Shown one piece after another: positions 54,381 to 61,631 of a stretch of DNA of 64,000 nt (its first letter is position 1; each line of letters starts with the position of its first letter). The DNA is from Pseudonocardiales bacterium. Its GTDB lineage: Bacteria > Actinomycetota > Actinomycetes > Mycobacteriales > Pseudonocardiaceae. Made by a program: the position numbers and the translations under genes. The stretch spans positions 1-64,000 of the forward strand of contig JAHEXI010000013.1 of NCBI GenBank assembly GCA_023252195.1. The letters are read 5' to 3'. The notes beneath the pieces are model-generated. The model ran no database searches. It saw nothing but the letters and a program-made list of their open reading frames with translations, and was not told the origin of the DNA.

Positions 54381-54514
54381 CGGGTGGGGGTCTCCCTTGC
54401 GGTGCAGGCATCGCCCTACCCGGTGGGGCAGGGCTCGGCATCGCCGACCGCGTGCCGGCGTGGCCTTGCGCCATCGGGTAGCCATCGGTGCGTCGCAAGG
54501 GAGACCCCCACCCG
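54381..54514. repeat. 134-bp element bounded by 21-base inverted repeats
   Basis: Perfect arms of 21 bases (54381-54401 and 54494-54514; core GTGGGGGTCTCCCTTGCG) enclose 92 bp that contain further partial self-complementarity (GCATCGCC, GCCATCGG segments). No frame inside. It resembles a MITE-like non-autonomous element or a structured RNA. No target duplication is visible. Confidence 0.6.
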
Positions 54515-54782
54515 AACGTCTCCCATTCCTCCCGACGCGGTCGCCCGGTCCAAGGCAGCGCTCTGGCCGCCGGAGGCACCAGCATCGACGGGAAACTGGA
54601 TGACACGGGACTAGCTGTGGTCGATCACGGCGGACTAGCTGGGGGACCTTCCGGGTTACCGCTCGGGCCGTTTTGATCAGCTCATGTCACTCGTGCGCTC
54701 GACAACCGACGGCACAGCAGAGGTTTCCGCGACGTTCCCGGACACGGGGAGCGGTGTACGCGGTAACCATCGCCGGGTGATC

Positions 54783-54950
54783 ATGACCACCTGCGAGGCG
54801 CATGGCTCGCCTGGGTTCACGAATCTGCTGGTGACCAAGGAGGACGGGATCATTGTGTTGAACCCGCACGTGGCGAACTGCTGCGTGCTGCGGCTGGATG
54901 AGCAGGCCGCGAGGGCGCTGCTGGGCATCCTCGGCGAGTGGCTCGGGTGA
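54783..54950 (+). CDS. Small conserved-looking protein
   Basis: A 55-residue protein, MTTCEAHGSPGFTNLLVTKE then DGIIVLNPHVANCCVLRLDE and a C-terminal helix. The regular strand/helix pattern and repeated cysteines look like a real small protein of actinobacterial regulator neighbourhoods. No function known. The GTG at 54777 is an alternative start. Confidence 0.5.
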   Translation: MTTCEAHGSPGFTNLLVTKEDGIIVLNPHVANCCVLRLDEQAARALLGILGEWLG

Positions 54951-55053
54951 ACGGGCACCTGCACGTTGTGGATGAGCACACGTGAGCTGCACGGGGACAG
55001 TGCGAGGAACGCACGGGTGCGAGCTGGACGGCGCTCACCGTCAGCGGTCCCCG

Positions 55054-55290
55054 GTGATCGGCTTGACTCGGTTTGCGAGATCTACCCGTGATGGTTGCGT
55101 GCACGTCCTCGCGCCTGCAGATGAGCATTCGACGGATGGGCTCATGGCGCGCTGTGGACAAGTGTTGCCAACTGAGGTCATCGAGCATGACCAGCCACCA
55201 CCCGGCCCACCCTGCGAGCCCTGCCGGCTGATGTTCCTGGAGGACTTCACCGCTGGTGGCCGCTCACGCAGCAGCGGTGCCGCCAACTGA
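55054..55290 (+). CDS. Small cysteine-containing protein
   Basis: About 78 residues from a GTG. The core is HVLAPADEHSTDGLMARCGQ, then VLPTEVIEHDQPPPGPPCEP and CRLMF. The spaced cysteines (ARCG and CEPC) suggest a zinc ribbon. It resembles the type of short protein found beside DUF397 genes. The start is uncertain because the frame is open from 54982. Confidence 0.5.
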   Translation: MIGLTRFARSTRDGCVHVLAPADEHSTDGLMARCGQVLPTEVIEHDQPPPGPPCEPCRLMFLEDFTAGGRSRSSGAAN

Positions 55291-55305
55291 TGTCCCCGGA
55301 TCCCC

Positions 55306-55350
55306 GGTCGGCCGCCGGTCGAGCACCCCCGACACTCCCGGCGGCCGGCC
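55306..55350. terminator. Bidirectional hairpin between convergent genes
   Basis: CGGCCGCCGG (55309-55318) pairs with CCGGCGGCCG (55338-55347); with a G-U and two more pairs the stem reaches 13. It sits between the small gene ending at 55290 and the HAD fragment ending at 55376. Confidence 0.6.
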
Positions 55351-55375
55351 AGTCCCATGCAGGAAGACATCAGTG

Positions 55376-55790
55376 TCAGTCGGCTAGCAGCGTCTTGAGT
55401 CCAACGGGTAGCTCGCTGAGCGAGTCGAGTTCGAGGTCCGCGGTACCGGATTCGTAGATGATGTAGCCCCACAGGCCGCGCCTGACAAAGACGGTGCGCA
55501 GACCGGTTTCGGCCGCGGGGCGAAGGTCGTTGTCGAGGCGGTCGCCGACGTAGGCGATCTCGTGGGGCTGGTGGCCGCTGACGGCGATGAGTTTGCTGAA
55601 AAACGCTACGTCGGGTTTGGTGACGCACCAGTCATCGGAGGTGGCGAGAACATCGCATGGGAGGTTGAGTTCGCGCAGGAAGTGCCCGGCGCGGGTGGTC
55701 TGGTTACCGGCAATGCCTACGAAGTACTCGGCGTTTTTGAGCGTCTGGAGGCAGGGGCGGACATCGGGGTAGAGGTCGTACCACGAGCGA
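55376..55790 (-). pseudogene. HAD-family hydrolase, N-terminus lost
   Basis: About 135 codons with HAD motifs II to IV: FVGIAGNQTTRAGHFLRELN, the lysine in VTKPDVAFFSKL, and IAYVGDRLDNDLRPAAETGL. Motif I (DxDxT), which carries the nucleophile, is missing. The reading frame runs into foreign sequence at about 55790, where a duplicated piece of another gene begins. It cannot be active as it stands. Confidence 0.78.
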
Positions 55791-55802
55791 TGACCGCACC
55801 GA

Positions 55803-56040
55803 ACAGCTTGGCCGCTGTAGCGGTCCTGGGCGAGCGTGAGGCGCACCTCTCGGGGTGCAGCGCCTTGCCGTGGTCGATGCCGCCGCGTGGTGGCTCTCGG
55901 AACCCAACGGTGGCGAGGAACTTGCCTACGCACTGCTTGCTGCGAGCTGTGTCGCGGAGATCACCACCGAGCACGTTTACCTGGCCCTGATCACTCCATT
56001 CAACGAACCAGAGGATGAGGGTGAGGCTCCTTCTTTGTAG
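55803..56040 (+). pseudogene. Duplicated 3' part of the 188-residue protein gene
   Basis: Close copy of 63680-63920. The reading frame LAAVAVLGEREAHL is followed, after a one-base loss near 55850, by VDAAAWWLSEPNGGEELAYA and LLAASCVAEITTEHVYLALI. It lacks the first 110 codons. Bases 56044-56076 continue with a copy of the metallophosphoesterase tail found at 49964-49996, so this is a junction of at least three old fragments. Confidence 0.8.
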
Positions 56041-56233
56041 AGCTTCACTGCTTCACCCTAGCGTTGTCCGGTGAGTGGGCCCGCGGCCGTGGTCATGAAG
56101 GGAGGACGGCGCGAACGCGCCGCCTTGATACCTTCCGCGCGTGGCCATGGAATGCCGCATCACAAGGGTGCGGGCCCTCCCGATAAGTGTTCAGACGATC
56201 GGTTCATATTGGCAGCTCCGTGATGTTAAAGCT

Positions 56234-56488
56234 TCAGTCGTCGTCAAATGGATCATCCACGATCGTCGGTGCGCTGTACCAGTAGCATTCAGCCCACGGA
56301 ATCCCGCATCGTGGGCATCGGTTCTGCTTTTCGTGGGCGATGCGAAGCGCTGCCCACTCCTCGTTGAGGCTGCGGCGTTCCTCGGCCTGTCGACGGAGTC
56401 GGGCCTGTAACGCCTGGATCGTCCAGGTCGTTCCCAGCAGCAGCCCGAGGCAGATCAGCACCACCGCGGTCAGCGCTAGCGGCATCAC
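56234..56488 (-). CDS. Small membrane protein with CxxC-type motif
   Basis: An 84-residue protein with one N-terminal membrane helix (LALTAVVLICLGLLLGTTWT), a charged helix (LQARLRRQAEERRSLNEEWA) and a tail RCPRCGIPWAECYW that may bind zinc, then an acidic end. It is divergent from gntR and shares the intergenic control region. Such proteins occur in actinobacterial integrative elements. Role unknown. Confidence 0.65.
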   Translation of the reverse strand: MMPLALTAVVLICLGLLLGTTWTIQALQARLRRQAEERRSLNEEWAALRIAHEKQNRCPRCGIPWAECYWYSAPTIVDDPFDDD

Positions 56489-56560
56489 TGTGTCGACATG
56501 ATTGCCCTCCTCATGAGGTGTGAGTCCGAACCGGCAGTTAGACAGCAGTGTAGTCAGACA

Positions 56561-56592
56561 TCAGACGTCCGTCCAGTGGTTAACACGTCTGA
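56561..56592. promoter_or_regulatory. Inverted repeat in the gntR / membrane-gene control region
   Basis: TCAGACGT (56561-56568) and ACGTCTGA (56585-56592) are exact inverses 16 bases apart. Between them is GTGGTTAACAC, itself nearly palindromic and similar in type to FadR-family half sites. This is a likely operator for the GntR regulator. Confidence 0.5.
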
Positions 56593-56771
56593 CGCCTTAC
56601 GGGTGTACCCTCTGGTCGGACAACCATCCGCTCTCGCGCCAACCGCCCGGTCCGCCCGTCACAAGCGGGCAACGACGGCTAAGCCCCATAGCTCCTGCGT
56701 TGCCGGTCGTATGACATTCAGCCGCGACGCAGAGGTAGACAGACGGGGACGCGAGACAGACAGGAGTGACG

Positions 56772-57587
56772 ATGAGCAGTACCCCGGACGGTGACGCAAG
56801 GGGCTCGCGGGTCCACGAGTGGGAGCTGAGGCTGGACGCACGGCGACCTCTACCGGAAGTGATCGAGGACAAGCTGCGAGAGCTCATCGAGACCGGTGTG
56901 CTGCAACCCGGCGAGCGCCTTCCCAACGAGCCGGAGCTCGCCAGGAGGATGGGGGTGGCGCGCAGCTCAGTACGAACCGCATTGCAGCGCCTAGAGGTTC
57001 TCCGAGTGGTGGAGGTGCGACGGGGACGTGGCTGGTTCGTTCGACGAACACCGGTTGGCCATCCACCAGACGAGTTCGCAGACTGGATTTCTGAGCGGCG
57101 TTTCCGGATCAGTGAACGCCTCGAAGTCCGGATGGCGCTCGAGGGCATGGCCGCAAGTCTTGCTGCCGCGCGTGCAACCGAGGGGGAGATCGATGACATT
57201 GCAAAGCTCAGCAAAGATCATCTCACGGCTTCCCCCGACGTTGATGAGCTGATCAGGACTGATGAGGCCTTTCACGACGCTATCTTCCGCGCCAGCCACA
57301 ACGATTTGCTGGTCGAGACTTACCGGAGGCTGATTCCAAAGCTCACCGAGTGGCGCCGACGAGGTCTCGGGCGGGATGGGATGCCGGCACGTTCTGCTAC
57401 CGAGCACGATAATGTCGTCCACTTTCTGAGACGAGGTGACCCCGCCGGCGCACGCGCCGCGATCATGACTCACCTGCTCGGCCTCTACCACGACATTCAT
57501 GCAGCCGAGGATCGGCAGGCCACAGAACAGCCTGCCCAGCTCGCTACATTCATGGGCATTGAGGACGAACCGGACTGGCAGCCCTGA
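56772..57587 (+). CDS. FadR-type GntR-family regulator
   Basis: A 271-residue repressor-type protein. The winged helix-turn-helix spans about 25-95: PLPEVIEDKLRELIETGVLQ, PGERLPNEPELARRMGVARS, SVRTALQRLEVLRVVEVRRG. A C-terminal FCD helical ligand domain (about 105-240) has HDAIFRASHNDLLVETYRRL and the metal-type histidine pattern ATEHDNVVHFL. The ATG at 56772 has AGGAG five bases upstream. It precedes the peptide-modification genes in the same direction, and a degenerate copy lies just past them, so it most likely controls this cassette. Confidence 0.88.
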   Translation: MSSTPDGDARGSRVHEWELRLDARRPLPEVIEDKLRELIETGVLQPGERLPNEPELARRMGVARSSVRTALQRLEVLRVVEVRRGRGWFVRRTPVGHPPDEFADWISERRFRISERLEVRMALEGMAASLAAARATEGEIDDIAKLSKDHLTASPDVDELIRTDEAFHDAIFRASHNDLLVETYRRLIPKLTEWRRRGLGRDGMPARSATEHDNVVHFLRRGDPAGARAAIMTHLLGLYHDIHAAEDRQATEQPAQLATFMGIEDEPDWQP

Positions 57588-57672
57588 CCCGGGGCCTGCG
57601 CCAGGTGGCACTCTCAGCGCTGTGACCTCAAGATGTTGTCACTGGCAACTCCACGGACGGGGAGTCTTCGCG

Positions 57673-58716
57673 GTGGGTGTGGCACTTTTGGCGTTTACGG
57701 CCGCGTTCCTTGGCGGTGTCCTCACGGCAGCACTCCTCGCAGTGGCCTATCGGACCATGTGGCGACGCCGCTTGACTGACGAGCTTCTCCAGCTGTCCGG
57801 ACCGTCGATTGTGCAAGCGCTCGTACCGCAGCAGGTGATGACCACCCTGCTCTCAAAGATCTACGGCAACGGCGAAGCCAACCACGATGTGGTTGCCGGC
57901 GTGCTAGGCGGTGAGGGCGTCGACTCACACGGCGCTGATCTGACCATCAGCACCCACACCACCGTGGACTACGAACTCCGGGCAGTTGATCATCAAATTT
58001 ATGAGATTATCTCCACAGTTACGTACAGTTTCAAAGGAAATGTGCCCGACCACAGGTTTGTCATTTTTGCGGCGTGCAACCCGTTACTCCGTGACTCAAT
58101 TACACTTGCCTGCCGACTGCCGCTATTCGAATTCTGGTTCGTGCACGACCGGTTACTCTTCGAGCAGGCGGTGGACGCAATGCTCTCGTCGGTGAACATC
58201 GGTATCCGCTACACCGATCTCGACGGTTGCCATCATGATGTGCCACCCAGCAAGGTGCAGTTGACTGAAGTGAGCTATCGCGACTGGCCTGAGTTCTTGA
58301 CTTTCTTCCGCGGACCAGTGGGGACGATGCCCCGCCAGAACCCCGCACAATACATTGGCACTCTGCGAATCTTCGAGTGTGACCTCGACGAACTCGCCCA
58401 CGTCGACCACGCTGTCAGCTCAGTGGAAAACCTGTCTCTGCGGTCGACGACACTGCAACGGCTGGACGACGGCTTCTGCTATTGGCAAGCCCCCTACCCA
58501 TGCTACGTTGATCGCATCAGCTTCAACCCGACCGCGCTTATTATCGACGGTAGTTCCTGGCTTTTCAACATCGTGCCCTTTACTTTTCGATCTGGCATCG
58601 CGACGGTCGCATGGACCCCGGCAGAGCAGCTAAAAGATCTAGCTGTACGCTCCTGGCTGCTCCCTGGCCACGGCGTTGCCCTCCTGTGGAAGCGATCGAA
58701 TGACCACACCAGCTAG
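57673..58716 (+). CDS. Membrane-anchored protein of the RiPP-like cassette, unknown function
   Basis: A 347-residue protein from a GTG with GGGGAG eight bases upstream. The N-terminal membrane helix is VALLAFTAAFLGGVLTAALL. The remainder is a soluble domain without motifs that I can name. It includes ISTHTTVDYELRAVDHQIYE, FVIFAACNPLLRDSITLACR and FRGPVGTMPRQNPAQYIGTL. It overlaps the next gene by 17 bases, so the two are translationally linked. In this context it could be an accessory for maturation, export or immunity; that is inference only. Confidence 0.6.
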   Translation: MGVALLAFTAAFLGGVLTAALLAVAYRTMWRRRLTDELLQLSGPSIVQALVPQQVMTTLLSKIYGNGEANHDVVAGVLGGEGVDSHGADLTISTHTTVDYELRAVDHQIYEIISTVTYSFKGNVPDHRFVIFAACNPLLRDSITLACRLPLFEFWFVHDRLLFEQAVDAMLSSVNIGIRYTDLDGCHHDVPPSKVQLTEVSYRDWPEFLTFFRGPVGTMPRQNPAQYIGTLRIFECDLDELAHVDHAVSSVENLSLRSTTLQRLDDGFCYWQAPYPCYVDRISFNPTALIIDGSSWLFNIVPFTFRSGIATVAWTPAEQLKDLAVRSWLLPGHGVALLWKRSNDHTS

Positions 58717-60025
58717 ACCCGTGCGATCTGACATCCCCGCACTGCACGCATACATCGCGTCCTCGGGCGCGTTGCAACGAGAACGTCGAGCTCTCTATCA
58801 GTTCGCTACCGAGCTGCTGCCGGGCGGCTGTCCACAGCAGATGCTGGATCCCGATGTCATCGACAGTCCGCTGGCCCGTAACCACATTGGCGCCGTGCTG
58901 GCCGGCCGCGCGAGCCTGACGTACTCAGCGCTTGTTGGCACCAGTGCCGTGGCAGATGCTGCTAGCCGCGTACAAAACCTCTGGGTGGCGTCGCGACCGG
59001 AGGCCAACACCCTGCTAGCGGCGGCGTTGGACACCGTTGGATCAGAGCTATCTCGTCAGGAGGCGGGGTTCGAGTCCCCTCGGCTCCTTACCGAAACAGA
59101 TGGCGAGCGCTTTATCTCAGCGCTACGTGTGCTGAGTGATGGAGTTGCTCTGGCTCGGTCGGTGAACCCCGAACTGATTGATGACCTACTTGTCCATATC
59201 ACACTAGTCGGGGTCCTCGATCCGCAGTGCGCCGGACGACTGGCGTCTGCGTCTCTTCGCACCTTTCCCGGATTAGTTCTGCTGAAAAGTTCGCAATCGA
59301 GCATCGAGGTCGCCGAGGCACTAGTGCACGAAGGCGCTCATCAGAAGCTCTTTGACCTGGCCATCACTCATGACCTACTGAATGCTGACTCACACCAGTG
59401 CCCACCGTTTCACCCACCATGGGGACCGGAGGAAAGTCTCTGGCCGCTGGAGCAGACCCTCGCCGCGTGCCACGCATACGCTTGCATGGCTCGATTCGCT
59501 CTCGACGCGGGTGTCATGGCCGGAATCCGCGTGGTTGGGCACAATTCGTTGCTTCCCGTAGCCAGTGAGCGGAGCGAGATCCTTGGTCAATGGCTGCTGG
59601 ACAAGGGTGATCACCTCGGTGATGATGCGCATATACTGTTGAACGGCCTCCTTGGTCGATGGCCGCGCACCTCCCGTATCACGGAAGTCTTGCCTAGGCA
59701 GGTGACTGCGGACTACGTCATCGACAGGCAGCTAGAGTTCCGCCGTTGTGGTTCTTCGAACCGGGTTCTTGTGGGGTGTCCGTCGCAACCTCCGCGGCTG
59801 TGCTGGGTCAGTGATGAGGCGGCGACGGTAATCGAGCTTCTCGCGCAGAGCTCCCTCGATGAGGTCACCAAGATCTTCGCCCAACAGTGGCGAGTGAATC
59901 AATCTGACGCCGCTGGCCGGCTGAGTGCGGTGCTCTCGGACCTCTGCGTAGCTGGGCTGCTAAGTAGCAGGGCTACTAGAAGTAGGGACTCAGTGGGTGG
60001 TGGCCGTAACACAGGGTGTTGCTAG
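58700..60025 (+). CDS. HExxH peptide-modification protein fused to a PqqD-like domain
   Basis: A 441-residue protein starting at an ATG inside the previous gene. The central motif ALVHEGAHQKLFDL (His210, Glu211, His214) plus the later block HPPWGPEESLWPLEQTLAAC fits the mod_HExxH family (named alpha-ketoglutarate-type HExxH peptide beta-hydroxylases in recent annotation), enzymes associated with ribosomally made, modified peptides. The C-terminal 80 residues (about 345-425: PRLCWVSDEAATVIELLAQS, then AGRLSAVLSDLCVAGLL) have the helix-rich pattern of PqqD-type RiPP recognition elements that bind a precursor's leader. This fusion would let one protein both capture and modify the peptide encoded 91 bp downstream. 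Confidence 0.72.
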   Translation: MTTPARPVRSDIPALHAYIASSGALQRERRALYQFATELLPGGCPQQMLDPDVIDSPLARNHIGAVLAGRASLTYSALVGTSAVADAASRVQNLWVASRPEANTLLAAALDTVGSELSRQEAGFESPRLLTETDGERFISALRVLSDGVALARSVNPELIDDLLVHITLVGVLDPQCAGRLASASLRTFPGLVLLKSSQSSIEVAEALVHEGAHQKLFDLAITHDLLNADSHQCPPFHPPWGPEESLWPLEQTLAACHAYACMARFALDAGVMAGIRVVGHNSLLPVASERSEILGQWLLDKGDHLGDDAHILLNGLLGRWPRTSRITEVLPRQVTADYVIDRQLEFRRCGSSNRVLVGCPSQPPRLCWVSDEAATVIELLAQSSLDEVTKIFAQQWRVNQSDAAGRLSAVLSDLCVAGLLSSRATRSRDSVGGGRNTGCC

Positions 60026-60070
60026 CATGATCCTTACAGCGCTAGGATGATCTTCACCATGAGTGAGGTG

Positions 60071-60100
60071 TGACCGTCAACAGTAGATCTGACCGTCAAC
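60071..60100. promoter_or_regulatory. Direct repeats before the peptide gene
   Basis: TGACCGTCAAC occurs at 60071-60081 and again at 60090-60100, spacing 19 bases, immediately upstream of the ribosome binding site of the 57-residue peptide gene. Two binding sites on nearly the same DNA face suggest a separate control point for the peptide. Confidence 0.5.
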
Positions 60101-60116
60101 GAGGGGACAGGTTCTG

Positions 60117-60290
60117 ATGATCAAGGAAAGCATTGCCAAGGACAACGCACCATCGAAGCACGCCGTGCCTGTTGCCTGGTTCCAGGGTGATCCTGGGGGC
60201 ACTATCTTCATCGTTCCACCGGGGGGTACAGCAGCTTCCAAGCCAATCATCGAGGAGGGCGGTGATGGCATCACCAGCCCTCATAACTGA
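60117..60290 (+). CDS. Candidate RiPP precursor peptide
   Basis: A 57-residue peptide that is too short for ordinary gene calling but has a clear ribosome binding site (GAGGGGACAGG, five bases before the ATG). The N-terminal part MIKESIAKDNAPSKHAVPVA would be the leader. The C-terminal part has WFQGDPGGTIFIVPPGGTAA, then SKPIIEEGGDGI and TSPHN. It is rich in Gly, Pro, Thr, Ile and Asp, residues that HExxH-type hydroxylases could modify on their beta carbon. It lies directly after the HExxH/PqqD gene in the same direction. The precursor role is inference from size, location and composition. Confidence 0.65.
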   Translation: MIKESIAKDNAPSKHAVPVAWFQGDPGGTIFIVPPGGTAASKPIIEEGGDGITSPHN

Positions 60291-60369
60291 CGACCGCTCG
60301 GTCCGCCGACCGACCGGTTCGAGCCCCACTGGCTAGCAGTGAGGCGGAGGTCCCGGGCAGCGCCGTCTC

Positions 60370-60702
60370 CTATCGCTGGGAGTTGAAGCTGGACGCACGG
60401 CGACCTCTACCGGAAGTGATCGAGGACAAGCTGCGAGAGCTTTATCGAGACCGGTGTGCTGCAACCCGGCGAGCGCCTTGCCAACGAGCCGGAGCTCGCC
60501 AGGAGGATCGGGGTGGCGCGCAGCTCAGTGCGAACCGCATTACAGCGCCTAGAGGTCCTCTGAGTGGTGGAGGTGCGACGGGGACGTGGCTGGTTCGTTC
60601 CTCGAAAACCGGTCGGTCATCCACCAGACGAGTTCGCGACTGGATTTCTGAGCAGCGTTTCCAGATCAGTGAACGGCACGAGAGCCCCCTGGATCTTGAA
60701 TA
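60370..60702 (+). pseudogene. Degenerate copy of the gntR regulator gene
   Basis: Closely similar in DNA to 56817-57130. Three lesions are visible. One extra base in GAGCTTTATCGAG shifts the frame. A C-to-T change turns CTCCGA into CTCTGA, a stop. One base is lost in the segment before ACTGGATTTCTGAG. Only the DNA-binding part is present. It flanks the peptide gene on the side opposite the intact gene. Confidence 0.88.
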
Positions 60703-60809
60703 AGCGATTCGACTGCGGTGCGCGTGTGCCCACCCACAAGGCGCTGGCTTGTGGCCGTCTAGCCTGGAGGTCACTCGGATCGGTTACACGCTGTTAAGTC
60801 TCATGCTGC

Positions 60810-60822
60810 CGGTATACACTGT
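60810..60822. repeat. 13-base repeat CGGTATACACTGT, copy 1
   Basis: An exact copy is at 61362-61374. Both lie in low-GC stretches 50-90 bp before possible starts, as expected for promoter -10 regions or operators. Between 60704 and 60912 I find no gene, only this element and AAGGAGG at 60855. Confidence 0.5.
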
Positions 60823-60912
60823 AGCGTGTGAGCCTCATGCACAATGATTGTAGCAAGGAGGATCACGGCAGGAACGTGCGTTGGGGTGTAATGACCAGTA
60901 TCAACGGGTGCT

Positions 60913-61194
60913 GTGGCGTGCCCATGGCAAGTCTACGCCAATGACGTTACTGTACAGTCAAAACTCACAAAGATTGAGATTTCCAATACTCGATCGCTTC
61001 AGATCGGTCAAAGTCATGACAGTCAAGACCAGACGGGTGAGATTCAATCGGTTCCGGGACTAGCGAGTCCGAACATGGCCGAAGCGACTCGCCAGATTGA
61101 TGCTGAATTACATCGGAACGCCGCGAAACCTCTGGTATTGAGTGAACGAGCTCGGGAGAGGCTGGAATCGCTTCAGGGAGCAGTACCTTGCTGA
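60913..61194 (+). CDS. Possible small protein of unknown function
   Basis: A 93-codon frame from a GTG: WQVYANDVTVQSKLTKIEIS, then LQIGQSHDSQDQTGEIQ, and a helix with EATRQIDAELHRNAAKPLVL. GC is clearly below that of the surroundings. Its final helix SERARERLESLQ overlaps the next frame by 53 bases, so the two could be one gene broken by a frameshift. No function is recognised. Confidence 0.35.
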   Translation: MACPWQVYANDVTVQSKLTKIEISNTRSLQIGQSHDSQDQTGEIQSVPGLASPNMAEATRQIDAELHRNAAKPLVLSERARERLESLQGAVPC

Positions 61195-61519
61195 CCTCGG
61201 CATGAAATCCGTACGGATTGCCCGGCGGCGAAATCTTGAGACTGTGGACGAGTCGCACGTCCTAGCAGCCCGTGAACGGATGGGTGGGCCATCACGCGGA
61301 TCCGCGCTCATCGCCTTCACGAATACAATTGGCGGTGTAGTTGCTGGTGCGTAAATTGCTTCGGTATACACTGTCACGTTTACCGCAGGCCCACATAGTA
61401 CACGTGAGATGTTGGCATCAATCCTACTATGCATTGCCGGATTTGTACTCCTAGCGGTTTGTTTAACAGTGCTGCCGCCCAACGGCGATCCTGAAAGCCA
61501 GATAGCTTCAGTGGCGTGA
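61142..61519 (+). pseudogene. Small membrane protein gene with an in-frame TAA
   Basis: From the GTG at 61142 the frame reads FREQYLADLGMKSVRIARRR, then NLETVDESHVLAARERMGGP and a hydrophobic stretch, to a TAA at 61352. The same frame then continues without shift through a strong membrane helix (LASILLCIAGFVLLAVCLTV) to a TGA at 61517. It is probably one protein of about 125 residues with two membrane segments, interrupted by a stop mutation. Alternatively it is two short genes, the second starting at the ATG at 61415. Confidence 0.5.
61362..61374. repeat. 13-base repeat CGGTATACACTGT, copy 2
   Basis: Identical to 60810-60822. It lies just after the in-frame TAA and 41 bases before the ATG at 61415, so it could drive the distal half as a separate unit. 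Confidence 0.5.
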
Positions 61520-61631
61520 AGTCCAACCAGTCGGGGACCCCGTCGGCGAAGATGGCAACATCTCAACTGCAAAGAGTGCTGCCGGCGTGGACGAGTACAT
61601 CGCCCGTCGCGTCGCCGAGGCGTGCGCATGA
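61505..61631 (+). other. Short open frame directly before the integrase
   Basis: The frame after a TAG reads VGDPVGEDGNISTAKSAAG, then VDEYIARRVAEACA, and ends in a TGA overlapping the integrase ATG (ATGA). The overlap and position match an excisionase gene end in pSAM2-like elements, but no helix-turn-helix is present. It is at best a remnant. Confidence 0.3.

Noticed and set aside
59040-59100. tRNA-like T-arm GGGGTTCGAGTCCCC inside the HExxH gene
   Set aside because: No matching acceptor, D or anticodon arms can be folded upstream, and the stretch is in frame within a coherent protein.
60301-60335. A second T-arm-like sequence CGGTTCGAGCCCC near the peptide gene
   Set aside because: The flanking bases do not pair as a T stem and no other tRNA arms are present.
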